The notes beneath the pieces are model-generated. The model made no database searches. It had not been told where the DNA came from and worked only from the letters and a program-made list of their open reading frames with translations. Source: Thermohalobaculum sp039805905 (lineage in GTDB: Bacteria; Pseudomonadota; Alphaproteobacteria; Rhodobacterales; Rhodobacteraceae). From it: a stretch of 64,000 nt of DNA. Where the stretch lies: the NCBI GenBank assembly GCA_039805905.1, contig JBDIVM010000002.1, positions 682,001 to 746,000 on the forward strand, in the 5' to 3' direction. How positions within the stretch are numbered: position 1 is the first letter of the stretch; every line of letters begins with the position of its first letter. A program made the position numbers and the translations under genes. Shown piece after piece: positions 33,988-42,678 of the stretch.

Positions 33988-35520
33988 TCACCCCACGCTC
34001 CCCTCCAGCGAGATCGCCACCAGCTTCTGCGCCTCGACCGCGAACTCCATCGGCAGCTCCTGCAGAACTTCCTTGCAGAAGCCGTTGACGACCAGCGCAA
34101 CCGCCTCCTCCTCGCCGATGCCGCGGCTGCGGCAGTAGAACAGCTGGTCCTCTGCGATCTTCGACGTGGTCGCCTCGTGCTCGCATCTCGAGCTGGCGTT
34201 CCTCACCTCGATATAGGGCACCGTATGCGCCCCGCACCGGTCGCCGATCAGGAGCGAATCGCACTGCGTGTAATTGCGCGAGTTCGCCGCCCGCGGATGC
34301 ATCGAGACCAACCCGCGATAGGTGTTCTGCGCGCGCCCAGCCGAGATGCCCTTCGAGACGATGCGAGAGCGCGTGTTCCGCCCCAGATGCACCATCTTGG
34401 TGCCAGTGTCCGCCTGCTGGGCGTTGTTGGTGATGGCGATCGAGTAGAACTCGCCCTGGCTCTCCTCGCCGCGCAGGATGCAGGACGGATACTTCCACGT
34501 GATCGCCGACCCGGTCTCGACCTGGGTCCAGGAGATTTTCGAGCGCGCGCCGCGGCAGTCGCCCCGCTTGGTGACGAAGTTGTAGATGCCGCCCTTGCCC
34601 TCCTCGTCGCCCGGATACCAGTTCTGCACGGTGGAGTACTTGATCTCGGCTTCCTCGAGCGCGACCAGCTCGACCACCGCCGCATGGAGCTGCTTGGTGT
34701 CGCGCATCGGCGCGGTGCAGCCCTCGAGGTAGCTTACATACGAGCCCTTGTCGGCAATGATCAGCGTCCGCTCGAACTGGCCGGTATTCTCGGCATTGAT
34801 GCGGAAATAGGTGGAAAGCTCCATCGGGCAGCGCACGCCCGGCGGCACATAGACAAACGAGCCGTCCGAAAACACCGCCGAGTTCAGCGTCGCGTGCTTG
34901 TTGTCCGTGTTCGGCACCACGCTGCCCAGATACTTGCGGACCAGCTCCGGGTGCTCCTGTACCGCCTCGGAAATAGCACAGAAGATCACCCCCGCCTTGG
35001 CGAGCTCGGCCTTGAAGGTGGTGCCGACCGAGACCGAGTCGAAGACCGCGTCAACGGCGACCTTTCGCAGCTCCGGCCGCCCCTCGGCCGGGGTATCGCC
35101 CGCCCCCTCGACGCCCGCGAGGATCATCTGCTCCTTCAGCGGGATGCCGAGCTTCTCGTAGGTCCGCAGCAACTCCGGGTCGACCTCGTCCAGCGACTTC
35201 GGCTTCTCGTCGAAGCCCTTTGGCTGGGCGTAGTAGTACTGCTCCTGATAGTCGATCGGATCCAGCCGCAGCATCGCCCAGTCCGGCTCCAGCTGCTGCA
35301 GCCAGCGCCGATACGCCGACAGCCGCCATTCAAGCAGCCACTCGGGCTCACGCTTCTTGGCCGAGATCAATCGCACGATATCCTCGTTCAGCCCCTTCGG
35401 CGCGAACTCGGTCTCGACGTCCGACTCCCAGCCATACTTGTACTTGCCCATCGAGCGGACGGCCTCGACAGTCTCCTGCTCGACGCCTTCCTTGACCTGA
35501 ATGCCGCCCGGCTTGCTCAT
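33988..35520 (-). CDS. sufB: Fe-S cluster assembly scaffold SufB
   Basis: A 510-residue SufB. Conserved blocks run from YKYGWESDVETEFAPKGLNEDIVRLIS through NTDNKHATLNSAVFSDGSFVYVPPGVRCPMELSTYFRINAENTGQFERTLIIADKGSYVSYLEGCTAP to ITNNAQQADTGTKMVHLGRNT and NYTQCDSLLIG, with the cysteines of GCTAP and the C-terminal CDSLLIG and SSRCEHEAT regions kept. It assembles the nascent cluster with SufC and SufD. ATG 35520 has GAGGAAG upstream. It follows the NifS-like gene with a 100-base gap and precedes a small membrane ORF. Confidence 0.96.
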   Translation of the reverse strand: MSKPGGIQVKEGVEQETVEAVRSMGKYKYGWESDVETEFAPKGLNEDIVRLISAKKREPEWLLEWRLSAYRRWLQQLEPDWAMLRLDPIDYQEQYYYAQPKGFDEKPKSLDEVDPELLRTYEKLGIPLKEQMILAGVEGAGDTPAEGRPELRKVAVDAVFDSVSVGTTFKAELAKAGVIFCAISEAVQEHPELVRKYLGSVVPNTDNKHATLNSAVFSDGSFVYVPPGVRCPMELSTYFRINAENTGQFERTLIIADKGSYVSYLEGCTAPMRDTKQLHAAVVELVALEEAEIKYSTVQNWYPGDEEGKGGIYNFVTKRGDCRGARSKISWTQVETGSAITWKYPSCILRGEESQGEFYSIAITNNAQQADTGTKMVHLGRNTRSRIVSKGISAGRAQNTYRGLVSMHPRAANSRNYTQCDSLLIGDRCGAHTVPYIEVRNASSRCEHEATTSKIAEDQLFYCRSRGIGEEEAVALVVNGFCKEVLQELPMEFAVEAQKLVAISLEGSVG

Positions 35521-35620
35521 CCGGCTTCCTCTCTCCTCTGCCGGAGGATGGGTTGCCTCCCATCCTGCGCGGCGGTGTCCTCTATAGCCGCCGGATGGTG
35601 GCAACCCACCCACGGCCGGT

Positions 35621-36745
35621 TCACGCCGCCCGCACCCTGCGCCGGCGGTAGTGTTCGATCCATGCCTCCGCAAAGGCCATGACCTCGGCCTCGGTCGTGG
35701 TCGGCCCAAGCGAAATGCGGATGGCGGACGAAGCCATCTCCGCGTCGTATCCCATGGCCAGCAGCACCGGGCTGGCCTTGTTCACCTTGCCGCTGGAGCA
35801 CGCGCTTCCGGCGCTGACCGCAAAGCCGGCGAGGTCCATCTGCATCACCTGCGTCTCGCCCTTCCAGCCGCGCACGGCGACGCAGGAGGTATTGGGCAGG
35901 CGCTGCGCCTCCATCCCGACCACGTGGAGATCGGGGGCCGCCGCCACAAGAGCCTCCTCCAGATCGTCCCGGAGTCTTGCGACCCGTTCCCAGACCCCGG
36001 CCTCCAGATCGCGCCGCGCGGCCTCGGCGGCGGCACCGAACCCGGCGATGCCGATCAAGTTCTCGGTGCCTGACCTGCGGCCGTACTCCTGTCCCCCGCC
36101 TCGCGCGAGCGGCACCAGTTCCAGGCCATTCCGGACGACCAGCGCTCCGCTTCCCACCGGCCCGCCGATCTTGCCGGACGACAGGACGACGAAGTCGGAC
36201 CACGGGGACGCCGCCTTTACCGGCAGGCGGCCGGCGATCTGTGCCGCATCGCGCAGCAGCCGGACGCAATGATCGGCGCAGTGGCGCCAGAACATCGCAT
36301 GCTCGACGACGCCGGTCTCGCCGCTCGCCCAGGAGACGCCGACCAGTGCGCCCGGCTCCACGGCCGCCTCCAAGCTGTCGCGCCGGACCCGCCCGTCGTG
36401 TCCGACCGCAAGCGTCCTGGCGCGGCCGCAATCGATCAGCGCCGTGAGGCAATCATGCGAGGCTGGCGACACGTGCACCGGACCATCGTGCGAGCCCGCG
36501 GCGAGGGCGACAGCCTCCGTCGCCCCGCTGGTGAACACCACCTCGTCCGGCGCGCACCCCACCAGCGCCGCGACCTGCTCCCGCGCCTTTTCGACGATCG
36601 CCCTCGCTGCCCGGCCCTCGGCATGCACGCTGGAGGGATTCCCCACCGCATCCATCGCGGCGAGCATGGCCGCCCGCGCCTCCAGCCGCAGCGGCGCCGC
36701 GGCGTTCCAGTCGAGATAACAGCGCCGGCCGTTCAGCTCTGTCAC
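35621..36745 (-). CDS. NifS/IscS-like cysteine desulfurase (class V aminotransferase)
   Basis: A 374-residue enzyme of the group I desulfurase family, shorter than IscS (404). The PLP lysine lies in VVLSSGKIGGPVGSGAL, where the usual His before the Lys (SxHK) is Gly. The mobile loop with the persulfide Cys is intact: VSAGSACSSGKVNKASPVLLAMG. N-terminus CYLDWNAAAPLRLEARAAMLAAM and the motif NPSSVHAEGRAAR are typical. The GTG start 36745 overlaps the iscR stop (GTGA). Located between iscR and sufB, it is one of two desulfurases in the operon. The Gly substitution could affect activity. Confidence 0.85.
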   Translation of the reverse strand: MTELNGRRCYLDWNAAAPLRLEARAAMLAAMDAVGNPSSVHAEGRAARAIVEKAREQVAALVGCAPDEVVFTSGATEAVALAAGSHDGPVHVSPASHDCLTALIDCGRARTLAVGHDGRVRRDSLEAAVEPGALVGVSWASGETGVVEHAMFWRHCADHCVRLLRDAAQIAGRLPVKAASPWSDFVVLSSGKIGGPVGSGALVVRNGLELVPLARGGGQEYGRRSGTENLIGIAGFGAAAEAARRDLEAGVWERVARLRDDLEEALVAAAPDLHVVGMEAQRLPNTSCVAVRGWKGETQVMQMDLAGFAVSAGSACSSGKVNKASPVLLAMGYDAEMASSAIRISLGPTTTEAEVMAFAEAWIEHYRRRRVRAA

Positions 36746-37221
36746 ACCCGCGCCTCCTCTTCCTCCAAGAGCGCGGCAAAATCCGGCACCGCCGGGCAGG
36801 GCGACATGCGGTTGCCGATCACGTCGGCGACCGAGGTCTGGCTCAGGAACACATGCACATGGGCGGAAAGCTGCTCCCACAGATTGTGGGTCAGGCAGGC
36901 CTCCTTCGACTTGCCGCAGCCCATGCCTTCGTCCCACTTGCCATCGCACCCCATGGCGTTCAGCCGCTCGTCGACCGCGGCCATCACGTCCGCGATCCGG
37001 ATCTTCACGGCGGGCCTCGCCAGCGTGTAGCCACCGCCCGGCCCACGCACCGAATCCACCAGCCCCGCCCGACGCAACCGGACGAAGAGCTGCTCGAGAT
37101 AGGCGAGGCTGATATCCTGTCGCTCCGAGATCTCCGCCAGCGTCACCGGCCCGCTCACCCCGTTGATGGCGATGTCGGCCAGCGCGGTCACCGCATAACG
37201 GCCCTTGGTGCTGAGTTTCAT
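36742..37221 (-). CDS. iscR: Rrf2-family Fe-S regulator IscR
   Basis: A 159-residue Rrf2 transcription factor. The N-terminal winged helix begins MKLSTKGRYAVTALADIAINGV, with the recognition helix in SLAYLEQLFVRLRRAGLVDSVRGPGGGY. Three cysteines and a His that could bind a 2Fe-2S cluster lie in GCDGKWDEGMGCGKSKEACLTHNLW (spacing C-x9-C-x5-C-x2-H). An excellent ribosome site GGAGGT precedes ATG 37221 by six bases. It heads the suf operon; its promoter and a palindrome overlapping the -10 lie at 37344-37379, consistent with autoregulation. Confidence 0.92.
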   Translation of the reverse strand: MKLSTKGRYAVTALADIAINGVSGPVTLAEISERQDISLAYLEQLFVRLRRAGLVDSVRGPGGGYTLARPAVKIRIADVMAAVDERLNAMGCDGKWDEGMGCGKSKEACLTHNLWEQLSAHVHVFLSQTSVADVIGNRMSPCPAVPDFAALLEEEEARV

Positions 37222-37343
37222 CGGCTGACCTCCATTCGCGCGGGCATGCAGGCCGCGCCGCGCACAACCGCGGATGATATTGACCTCCGCTCGCGGGAGC
37301 ATTACCTCACGGACACCGCTCGGGAAGCCTCATCCGGCTGATT

Positions 37344-37356
37344 TAGAATTGTTCTA
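37344..37356. promoter_or_regulatory. Palindromic operator TAGAA-N3-TTCTA upstream of iscR
   Basis: A perfect 5-3-5 inverted repeat, TAGAA (37344-37348), TTG, TTCTA (37352-37356). It overlaps the -10 box of the iscR promoter. Such a palindrome resembles the iron-responsive box described for Rhodobacterales that IscR is reported to bind; identity of the factor here is inference. Confidence 0.6.
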
Positions 37357-37379
37357 GGAAACCCGACAGAAGAAGTCAA
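37351..37379 (-). promoter_or_regulatory. sigma70-type promoter of the iscR-suf operon
   Basis: On the minus strand -35 TTGACT (37379-37374), a 17-base spacer, then -10 TAGAAC (37356-37351). Transcription would start near 37344, giving a leader of about 120 bases before the iscR ATG. The -10 is half of the palindromic operator. Confidence 0.65.
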
Positions 37380-37419
37380 GCTTTCGGGACGGATCGCCCC
37401 GGAGAAAGAAGGAACCTAC

Positions 37420-38070
37420 ATGCCGGAGGTCATCTTCGCCGGCCCGGAAGGCCGCCTCGAGGGCCGCTACCATCCGCATTCCGACCGTGACGCGCCGATC
37501 GCGCTCATCCTGCACCCGCACCCGAAGTTCGGCGGCACGATGAACAACCCCGCGACACACGCGCTGCACTATGCGTTCCGCGATCTCGGCTTCACGGTGA
37601 TGAGGTTCAACTTCCGCGGCGTCGGCCGCAGCCAGGGCGAGTTCGACCAGGGCATCGGCGAGCTGTCGGATGCCGCCTCGGCGCTCGACTACCTGCAGGC
37701 GATGAACCAGAACGCCACAGCCTGCTGGGTCGCCGGCATCTCGTTCGGCGCCTGGATCGGCATGCAGTTGCTGATGCGCCGGCCCGAGATCTCGGGTTTC
37801 ATCTCGGTCTCACCGCCCGCAAACCTCTACGACTTCTCGTTCCTCGCTCCGTGTCCGTCCTCGGGCCTGATCATCAATGGCGCCGCCGACCGCATCGTGC
37901 CGCTCGAGGAAGTCGAGAAGCTCGCCGCCAAGCTCAAGGCCCAGCGCGGGATCACCGTCACGCACCAGGTCGTGCCCGACGCCAACCATTTCTTCGAGAA
38001 GGGCATGGAAGAACTGGTTTCCAGCGTGAAGGACTATGTCCGCCAGCGGATCGAGGAAGGTGGCCGCTGA
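37420..38070 (+). CDS. Alpha/beta hydrolase (YqiA/dienelactone-type)
   Basis: A 216-residue alpha/beta hydrolase. The strand-oxyanion loop LILHPHPKFGGTMNN is followed by FNFRGVGRSQGEFDQG, the nucleophile elbow GISFGAWIG with catalytic Ser, and the late Asp (INGAADRIVP) and His (PDANHFFEKG). It is divergent from the iscR-suf operon, a conserved neighbour in Rhodobacterales, but the role in Fe-S metabolism, if any, is unknown. AGAAGGAA precedes ATG 37420. No signal peptide, so cytoplasmic. Substrate not known. Confidence 0.85.
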   Translation: MPEVIFAGPEGRLEGRYHPHSDRDAPIALILHPHPKFGGTMNNPATHALHYAFRDLGFTVMRFNFRGVGRSQGEFDQGIGELSDAASALDYLQAMNQNATACWVAGISFGAWIGMQLLMRRPEISGFISVSPPANLYDFSFLAPCPSSGLIINGAADRIVPLEEVEKLAAKLKAQRGITVTHQVVPDANHFFEKGMEELVSSVKDYVRQRIEEGGR

Positions 38071-38100
38071 AGAGCGGCTGGGTCGCCCCGGTGGCCGAGG

Positions 38101-39243
38101 CTAGGGTCTGTCGATTCGGCCACCGCTGACCGGCATGCGGCAACCGGTGGTCGAGGGTGCCGAGGTCGGCAGGCCGCGCAGCACCCGCACTGCCAGATAG
38201 GCGAAGGCCTGGGCCTCGAGCATGTCTCCGTCGAGACCAAAAACTTCGACCGGATCAACCGCCGCATCAAGCCTGTCCGCCAGCAGGCGCATAACGGCCC
38301 GGTTCTTCCGCCCGCCACCGCAGACAAGCCACCGCGTCGGCATTGCGGGCATATGCGCCACCCCCCGTGCGACACAGTCTGCGGTGAAGGCAGCGAGCGT
38401 GGCGGCCCCATCTTCGGTCGAGAGCCCCGCCACCGCGTCAAGCACTGGGAGGAAATCGTTGCGGTCGAGCGACTTCGGCGGCAGGCGGTCGAGATACGAA
38501 AAATCCGGCAGGCCCTGCAGCACCGCGGCCGAAGCCCTGCCCCGTTCCGCCATGGCGCCGTCGGCGTCGAAGCCCTGCCCCGTTCGCATCCGCATGAAAT
38601 CGTCGATCAGCGCATTCGCGGGCCCGGTGTCGAAGGCGACGAGCGCCCCCGGCGCTTCGGGCACCGTGGCGGCGGGATCGACCCAGGTGACGTTGCCGAC
38701 ACCGCCGAGATTGAGGAAGGCCACCGGGCTGCCGATCCCGACATGCCGTGCCAGCGCGAAGTGGAAGAAGGGCGCCAGCGGCGCACCCTCGCCGCCCTGA
38801 CGCATGTCCTCGCTGCGGAAGTCCCAGACCGTCCTGACGCCGGACCCCGCGGCCAGCGCAGCTCCGTCGCCGAGCTGGAGCGTGAACCCCTCGCGGGGCC
38901 GGTGCGCCACGGTCTGGCCATGGAAGCCGATCACATCAGCTGCCCCGGCACAGCGTGAGATCGCGTCGAGATGCACCTCGACAGCACTCTCTGCCAGCCG
39001 GCTCAGCGCCGCCGGCCAGTGCGCCGGATCGCGCAGCGTATCCGTTGTCGCCGCCCGTGCCGCCGCATTGGCGGCCGCCATCTCGTCGCGGTAGCGGGCA
39101 TCGTAGTCCACGAAGACCGTCGGGCCGAACCCGTCGATCTTCTCGCCATCGGTCAGCAGCATGGCAGCGTCCACCCCGTCCATCGAGGTGCCGCTCATCA
39201 AGCCGAGCGCCCAGACCGGTCTGTCCTCCGCGACGTCCACCAT
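38101..39243 (-). CDS. anmK: Anhydro-N-acetylmuramic acid kinase
   Basis: A 380-residue ASKHA-fold kinase that phosphorylates 1,6-anhydro-MurNAc with ring opening, in cell-wall recycling. It has ALGLMSGTSMDGVDAAML at the N-terminus (phosphate loop), GFHGQTVAHRP, VWDFRSEDMRQGGEGAPLAPFFH, FLNLGGVGNVTW and ALVAFDTGPANALIDDFM, all hallmarks of AnmK. ATG 39243 places the conserved motif near the start as in homologues; an in-frame ATG at 39306 would leave 13 bases to tyrS. Convergent with the hydrolase gene, 30 bases between the stops. Confidence 0.92.
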   Translation of the reverse strand: MVDVAEDRPVWALGLMSGTSMDGVDAAMLLTDGEKIDGFGPTVFVDYDARYRDEMAAANAAARAATTDTLRDPAHWPAALSRLAESAVEVHLDAISRCAGAADVIGFHGQTVAHRPREGFTLQLGDGAALAAGSGVRTVWDFRSEDMRQGGEGAPLAPFFHFALARHVGIGSPVAFLNLGGVGNVTWVDPAATVPEAPGALVAFDTGPANALIDDFMRMRTGQGFDADGAMAERGRASAAVLQGLPDFSYLDRLPPKSLDRNDFLPVLDAVAGLSTEDGAATLAAFTADCVARGVAHMPAMPTRWLVCGGGRKNRAVMRLLADRLDAAVDPVEVFGLDGDMLEAQAFAYLAVRVLRGLPTSAPSTTGCRMPVSGGRIDRP

Positions 39244-39319
39244 GGCGCCCGTGCCGCCACCCTTTTCCTCGACTGCGGTTCCGCTATAGAACCCTGCCGA
39301 GACCATAAAGGGACGACCG

Positions 39320-40627
39320 ATGACCTACCAGCCGAAAGCCGAGTTCCTGCGCGTGATGACCGAGCGCGGCTTCCTCCAGGATTGCTCCGACCTCGAGGGC
39401 CTCGACACGGCCCTGATGGCCGGGCCGCTAACGGCCTATATCGGCTTCGACTGCACCGCGCCCTCGCTGCATGTTGGCAGCCTCGTGCAGATCATGATGC
39501 TGCACTGGTTCCAGCAGACCGGCAACCGGCCCATTGTCCTCATGGGCGGAGGCACGACGAAGATCGGCGATCCCTCGGGCAAGGACGCGGCGCGGCAGCT
39601 TCTGACCGATGCACAGATCGCGGAGAACATGGCGGGGATCCGGCGCGTCTTCTCGAACTATGTCGCCTTCACCGACGCAGGCGGCAGCGCGCAGATGCTG
39701 AACAATGCCGACTGGCTGGACGGGCTGCGCTATATCCCGTTCCTGCGCGACTACGGGCGCCACTTCACCATCAACCGGATGCTCACCTTCGATTCGGTGA
39801 AGCTTCGCCTCGAGCGCGAGCAGCCGCTGACCTTTCTCGAGTTCAACTACATGCTGCTGCAGGCCTACGACTTCCTGGAGATCTACCGGCGCACCGGCTG
39901 CCGGCTGCAGATGGGCGGTTCGGACCAGTGGGGCAACATCCTCAACGGCATCGACCTCGTCCGCCGGATCGAAGGGACGGAAGTCTTCGGGCTGACCACG
40001 CCGCTCCTGACCACGGCGAGCGGCGCCAAGATGGGCAAGACCGCGGCGGGAGCGGTCTGGCTCAACGCGGAGATGCTCGGCGTCTATGACTACTGGCAGT
40101 TCTGGCGGAACTCCTCCGACGCCGATGTGGGGAGGTTCCTGCGGCTCTTCACCCTGCTCCCGCTCGACGAGATCGCCCGGCTCGAAAGCCTCGAGGGCCA
40201 GGAACTGAACGAGGCAAAGAAGGTGCTGGCGACAGAGGCAACGACGCTTGCGCACGGTCGCGCTGCGGCCGAGGCAGCAGCCAAGACTGCTCGCGAGGTA
40301 TTTGAGCAAAGAAACATCACCATTCACGCTCAATCTGGTCGCCGTGAGCGGACCGGTCACCCGGCAACGATCACGGTCGGACTCCCGGTGTTTGAACTAC
40401 ACGCCGCAGATTTGGTCGATGGACGAATCTCGGTCGTACAGCTCCTCGTCCGCACCGGCCTCGCGGCCTCGGGCAAGGAGGCCAAGCGGCTGATCGCCGA
40501 GGGTGGCGCACGCCTCGATGACGCGCCGGTCACCGACGCCGGGCTGACGCTCGACGCAGCGGCGATCGGCAGCACCCTGAAGCTCTCCGCCGGCAGGAAG
40601 CGCCACGCCCTCGTCCGGATGCACTAG
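39320..40627 (+). CDS. tyrS: Tyrosyl-tRNA synthetase
   Basis: A 435-residue class I aminoacyl-tRNA synthetase. The HIGH-like motif is in FDCTAPSLHVGSLVQIM, the tyrosine-binding region in NYMLLQAYDFLEIYRRTGCRLQMGGSDQWGNI, and the KMSKS-like motif in SGAKMGKTAAGAVWL. A C-terminal S4-like domain follows (VVQLLVRTGLAASGKEAKRLIAEGGARL). GGGACGACCG is close upstream of ATG 39320. It is divergent from anmK. Confidence 0.96.
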   Translation: MTYQPKAEFLRVMTERGFLQDCSDLEGLDTALMAGPLTAYIGFDCTAPSLHVGSLVQIMMLHWFQQTGNRPIVLMGGGTTKIGDPSGKDAARQLLTDAQIAENMAGIRRVFSNYVAFTDAGGSAQMLNNADWLDGLRYIPFLRDYGRHFTINRMLTFDSVKLRLEREQPLTFLEFNYMLLQAYDFLEIYRRTGCRLQMGGSDQWGNILNGIDLVRRIEGTEVFGLTTPLLTTASGAKMGKTAAGAVWLNAEMLGVYDYWQFWRNSSDADVGRFLRLFTLLPLDEIARLESLEGQELNEAKKVLATEATTLAHGRAAAEAAAKTAREVFEQRNITIHAQSGRRERTGHPATITVGLPVFELHAADLVDGRISVVQLLVRTGLAASGKEAKRLIAEGGARLDDAPVTDAGLTLDAAAIGSTLKLSAGRKRHALVRMH

Positions 40628-40660
40628 GGTTCCCGATTCCCCGCTCTCCGGGCAAGGGCG

Positions 40661-41740
40661 TCACCCGCCCTTCGCGCGCAGCCGCGCGACCCACGCTGTC
40701 ATCAGCGGCACGGTCAGCAGCACGAAGACGATCCGCGCCACATGGTGGATGGCGACGAAGCCCGGATTGGCGTCGATCGCGAGGGCGATCAGGCTCATCT
40801 CCGCCACCCCGCCGGGCGCATAGGCCAGCAGTACGGTCAGGAAGGCCTGGCCGGTGATCGCGCTGACTGCCAGCGCGAACAGTGCCGAGACCGCCATCAG
40901 CACCGAGGTCCCCCCAAGCGTCACGAGCCCGAACCGCAGCAGCATGAGCGGCGCCACCCCGTGGAACCGCGTGCCGATCGACGAGCCCGTCACCACCAGC
41001 GCCACCTCGATCAGCTGATGCGGCAGCACACCCTCGATTAGCCCCGCGACCCGCAGCACGGCACTCGCCAGCAGCGGCCCGACCATATAGGGGATCGGGA
41101 TCCGCAGCCGCTGCATCGCCCACATCGCCGCGAATGTAACGGCCAGCAGGATGCCCAGATCCGGGATCCCGATCAGCATCTGTTTCCCGAAGGTCGCCGC
41201 ATCCGGCGGCGCGTAGCCCAGCAGCCCGAATGCCACCAGCGGCGCCATGCAGACCACGATGGCGATCCGCAGCGACTGCGCCAGCGCCACCTGCTTCTCG
41301 TCGGCACCCAGCGAGCCCGAGACCACCACCACCGCGATCAGCCCGCCGGGAATCGACGAGCAGAGCGCCGTCATCCGCTGCTCGCGCGCAATGTAGTGGT
41401 AGAACAGGAAGGCGCAGGCGGTCGCCACCGGCAGATAGAGGATCGCACCGGCGATCGAGATCGGCCATTGCAGGAACGCGCCGATGCGCACCCCCTCGAA
41501 GCTCTCGCCGAGAAAGAGCCCGATCAGGATCAGGAAGTTGGCCCGCACCCAGATCGGCACGTCGATGGGCGCCCCGGCAACCCGGGCGAACATGGTGACG
41601 AACAGTGCCCCCAGCATCCAGGCCAGCGGCACGTCGAAGTGATGCGCCACCGCTCCCCCGGCGGCGCCCAGCGCCAGCCCCAGCCCCAGCGCCTTCAGCC
41701 GGCCGGGCGCCAGCCGGTCGGCCCATCTCTCAGCCTTCAC
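40661..41740 (-). CDS. AbrB-type multi-pass membrane protein (ammonia monooxygenase-like, PF05145 type)
   Basis: A 359-residue membrane protein with about ten helices arranged in two similar halves. Segments such as GAAGGAVAHHFDVPLAWMLGALFVTMFARVAG and YAPGGVAEMSLIALAIDANPGFVAIHHVARIVFVLLTVPL in the second half are typical of the AbrB duplication family, called transporters or regulators by homology, but with no established substrate. The GTG start at 41740 overlaps the hisI stop (GTGA), so translation is coupled to hisI. Confidence 0.8.
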   Translation of the reverse strand: MKAERWADRLAPGRLKALGLGLALGAAGGAVAHHFDVPLAWMLGALFVTMFARVAGAPIDVPIWVRANFLILIGLFLGESFEGVRIGAFLQWPISIAGAILYLPVATACAFLFYHYIAREQRMTALCSSIPGGLIAVVVVSGSLGADEKQVALAQSLRIAIVVCMAPLVAFGLLGYAPPDAATFGKQMLIGIPDLGILLAVTFAAMWAMQRLRIPIPYMVGPLLASAVLRVAGLIEGVLPHQLIEVALVVTGSSIGTRFHGVAPLMLLRFGLVTLGGTSVLMAVSALFALAVSAITGQAFLTVLLAYAPGGVAEMSLIALAIDANPGFVAIHHVARIVFVLLTVPLMTAWVARLRAKGG

Positions 41741-42114
41741 GCGGGAGGCTCCGGCGCCAGGATCTCGACCTCGGCGCCATCGCGCACGGCGCGGTAGAAG
41801 CACGAGCGGCGATCGGTGTGGCAGGCGGGGCCAGACTGCTCGACGATCAGCAGAAGGCAGTCGCGGTCGCAGTCGACGCGCATCTCCACCAGCCGCTGCA
41901 CATGGCCCGAGGTCTCGCCCTTGCGCCAGACCGCCTGCCGCGAGCGCGACCAGTAGGTCACACAGCCGGTCCGCAGCGTCTCGGCCACAGTTTCGGCGTT
42001 CATCCAGGCCATCATCAGCACCTCGCCCGACCCCTCGGCCTGGGCGATGGCGGGGACCAGGCCGTGCTCGTCGAACTTGAGGCCCGCAGGGTCGAATTTG
42101 CGGCGCTCGGTCAC
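41737..42114 (-). CDS. hisI: Phosphoribosyl-AMP cyclohydrolase
   Basis: A 125-residue HisI that opens the adenine ring of PR-AMP in histidine biosynthesis. Conserved motifs: GEVLMMAWMNAETVAETLRTGCVTYWSRSRQAVWRKGETSGH, then VDCDRDCLLLIVEQSGPACHTDRRSCFYR, including the metal-binding Asp and Cys residues. The start is GTG 42114 with GGAGGAAC upstream. It is followed with a four-base overlap by the AbrB-type gene and is divergent from the IscU-like gene. Confidence 0.94.
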   Translation of the reverse strand: MTERRKFDPAGLKFDEHGLVPAIAQAEGSGEVLMMAWMNAETVAETLRTGCVTYWSRSRQAVWRKGETSGHVQRLVEMRVDCDRDCLLLIVEQSGPACHTDRRSCFYRAVRDGAEVEILAPEPPA

Positions 42115-42231
42115 GGGCGTTCCTCCGGCGATGCTGAGGTTTCGGGCACCGGAGGGCTTTTCGATTGGCCCGTCAAGAGCTATCTAGCCCAACGGCACAC
42201 GGCACCACGGCTCTAAATGCGCGGCACACCC

Positions 42232-42678
42232 ATGACGGCGGTCCAGGAAGACCTGATGAAACTCTACTCCCGGCGCATCCTCGCGCTGGCGGCGTCGATT
42301 CCCCATGTCGGCCGGCTGGTCGACGCCCAGGGATCGGCGATGAAACGCTCGCCGCTCTGCGGATCCACGGTGACCGTCGACGTGAAACTCGCAGACGGCC
42401 GCATCGCCGACTTTGCCCAGGACGTGAAGGCCTGCGCGCTGGGCCAGTCCTCGGCCTCGGTGCTCGGCGCCCATGTGATCGGCCGGACGCGGGCCGAGAT
42501 CGAGAAGGGCCGCGACCAGCTGAAGGCCATGATCAAGGAGGACGGCCCCGCGCCCGACGCCCCCTTCGAGGATCTGGAGGTGCTGCGCCCCGCCCGCGAC
42601 TACAAGAACCGCCACGCCTCGATCCTGCTGGCCTGGGAGGCGACGCTGGCGGCAATGGACGAGGCGGAAGCGGTGTAG
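42232..42678 (+). CDS. IscU/SufU-like Fe-S scaffold protein lacking the third cysteine
   Basis: A 148-residue protein of the NifU-N/IscU fold. Two of the three cluster-binding cysteines are visible (PLCGSTVTVDV and DVKACALGQSSASVLG). The third position, expected in the C-terminal RxxC helix region, reads RHASILLAWEA with Ala. It is divergent from hisI, a conserved neighbour. ATG 42217 is also in frame; I take 42232. With an incomplete ligand set it may act as sulfur transfer or carrier protein, not a full scaffold; this is inference. Confidence 0.78.
   Translation: MTAVQEDLMKLYSRRILALAASIPHVGRLVDAQGSAMKRSPLCGSTVTVDVKLADGRIADFAQDVKACALGQSSASVLGAHVIGRTRAEIEKGRDQLKAMIKEDGPAPDAPFEDLEVLRPARDYKNRHASILLAWEATLAAMDEAEAV

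Noticed and set aside
38090..38124. Hairpin GGTGGCCGA...TCGGCCACC between the hydrolase and anmK
   Set aside because: Nine base pairs with a 17-base loop, but no T-run on either side, and it overlaps the anmK stop. Not supported as a terminator.
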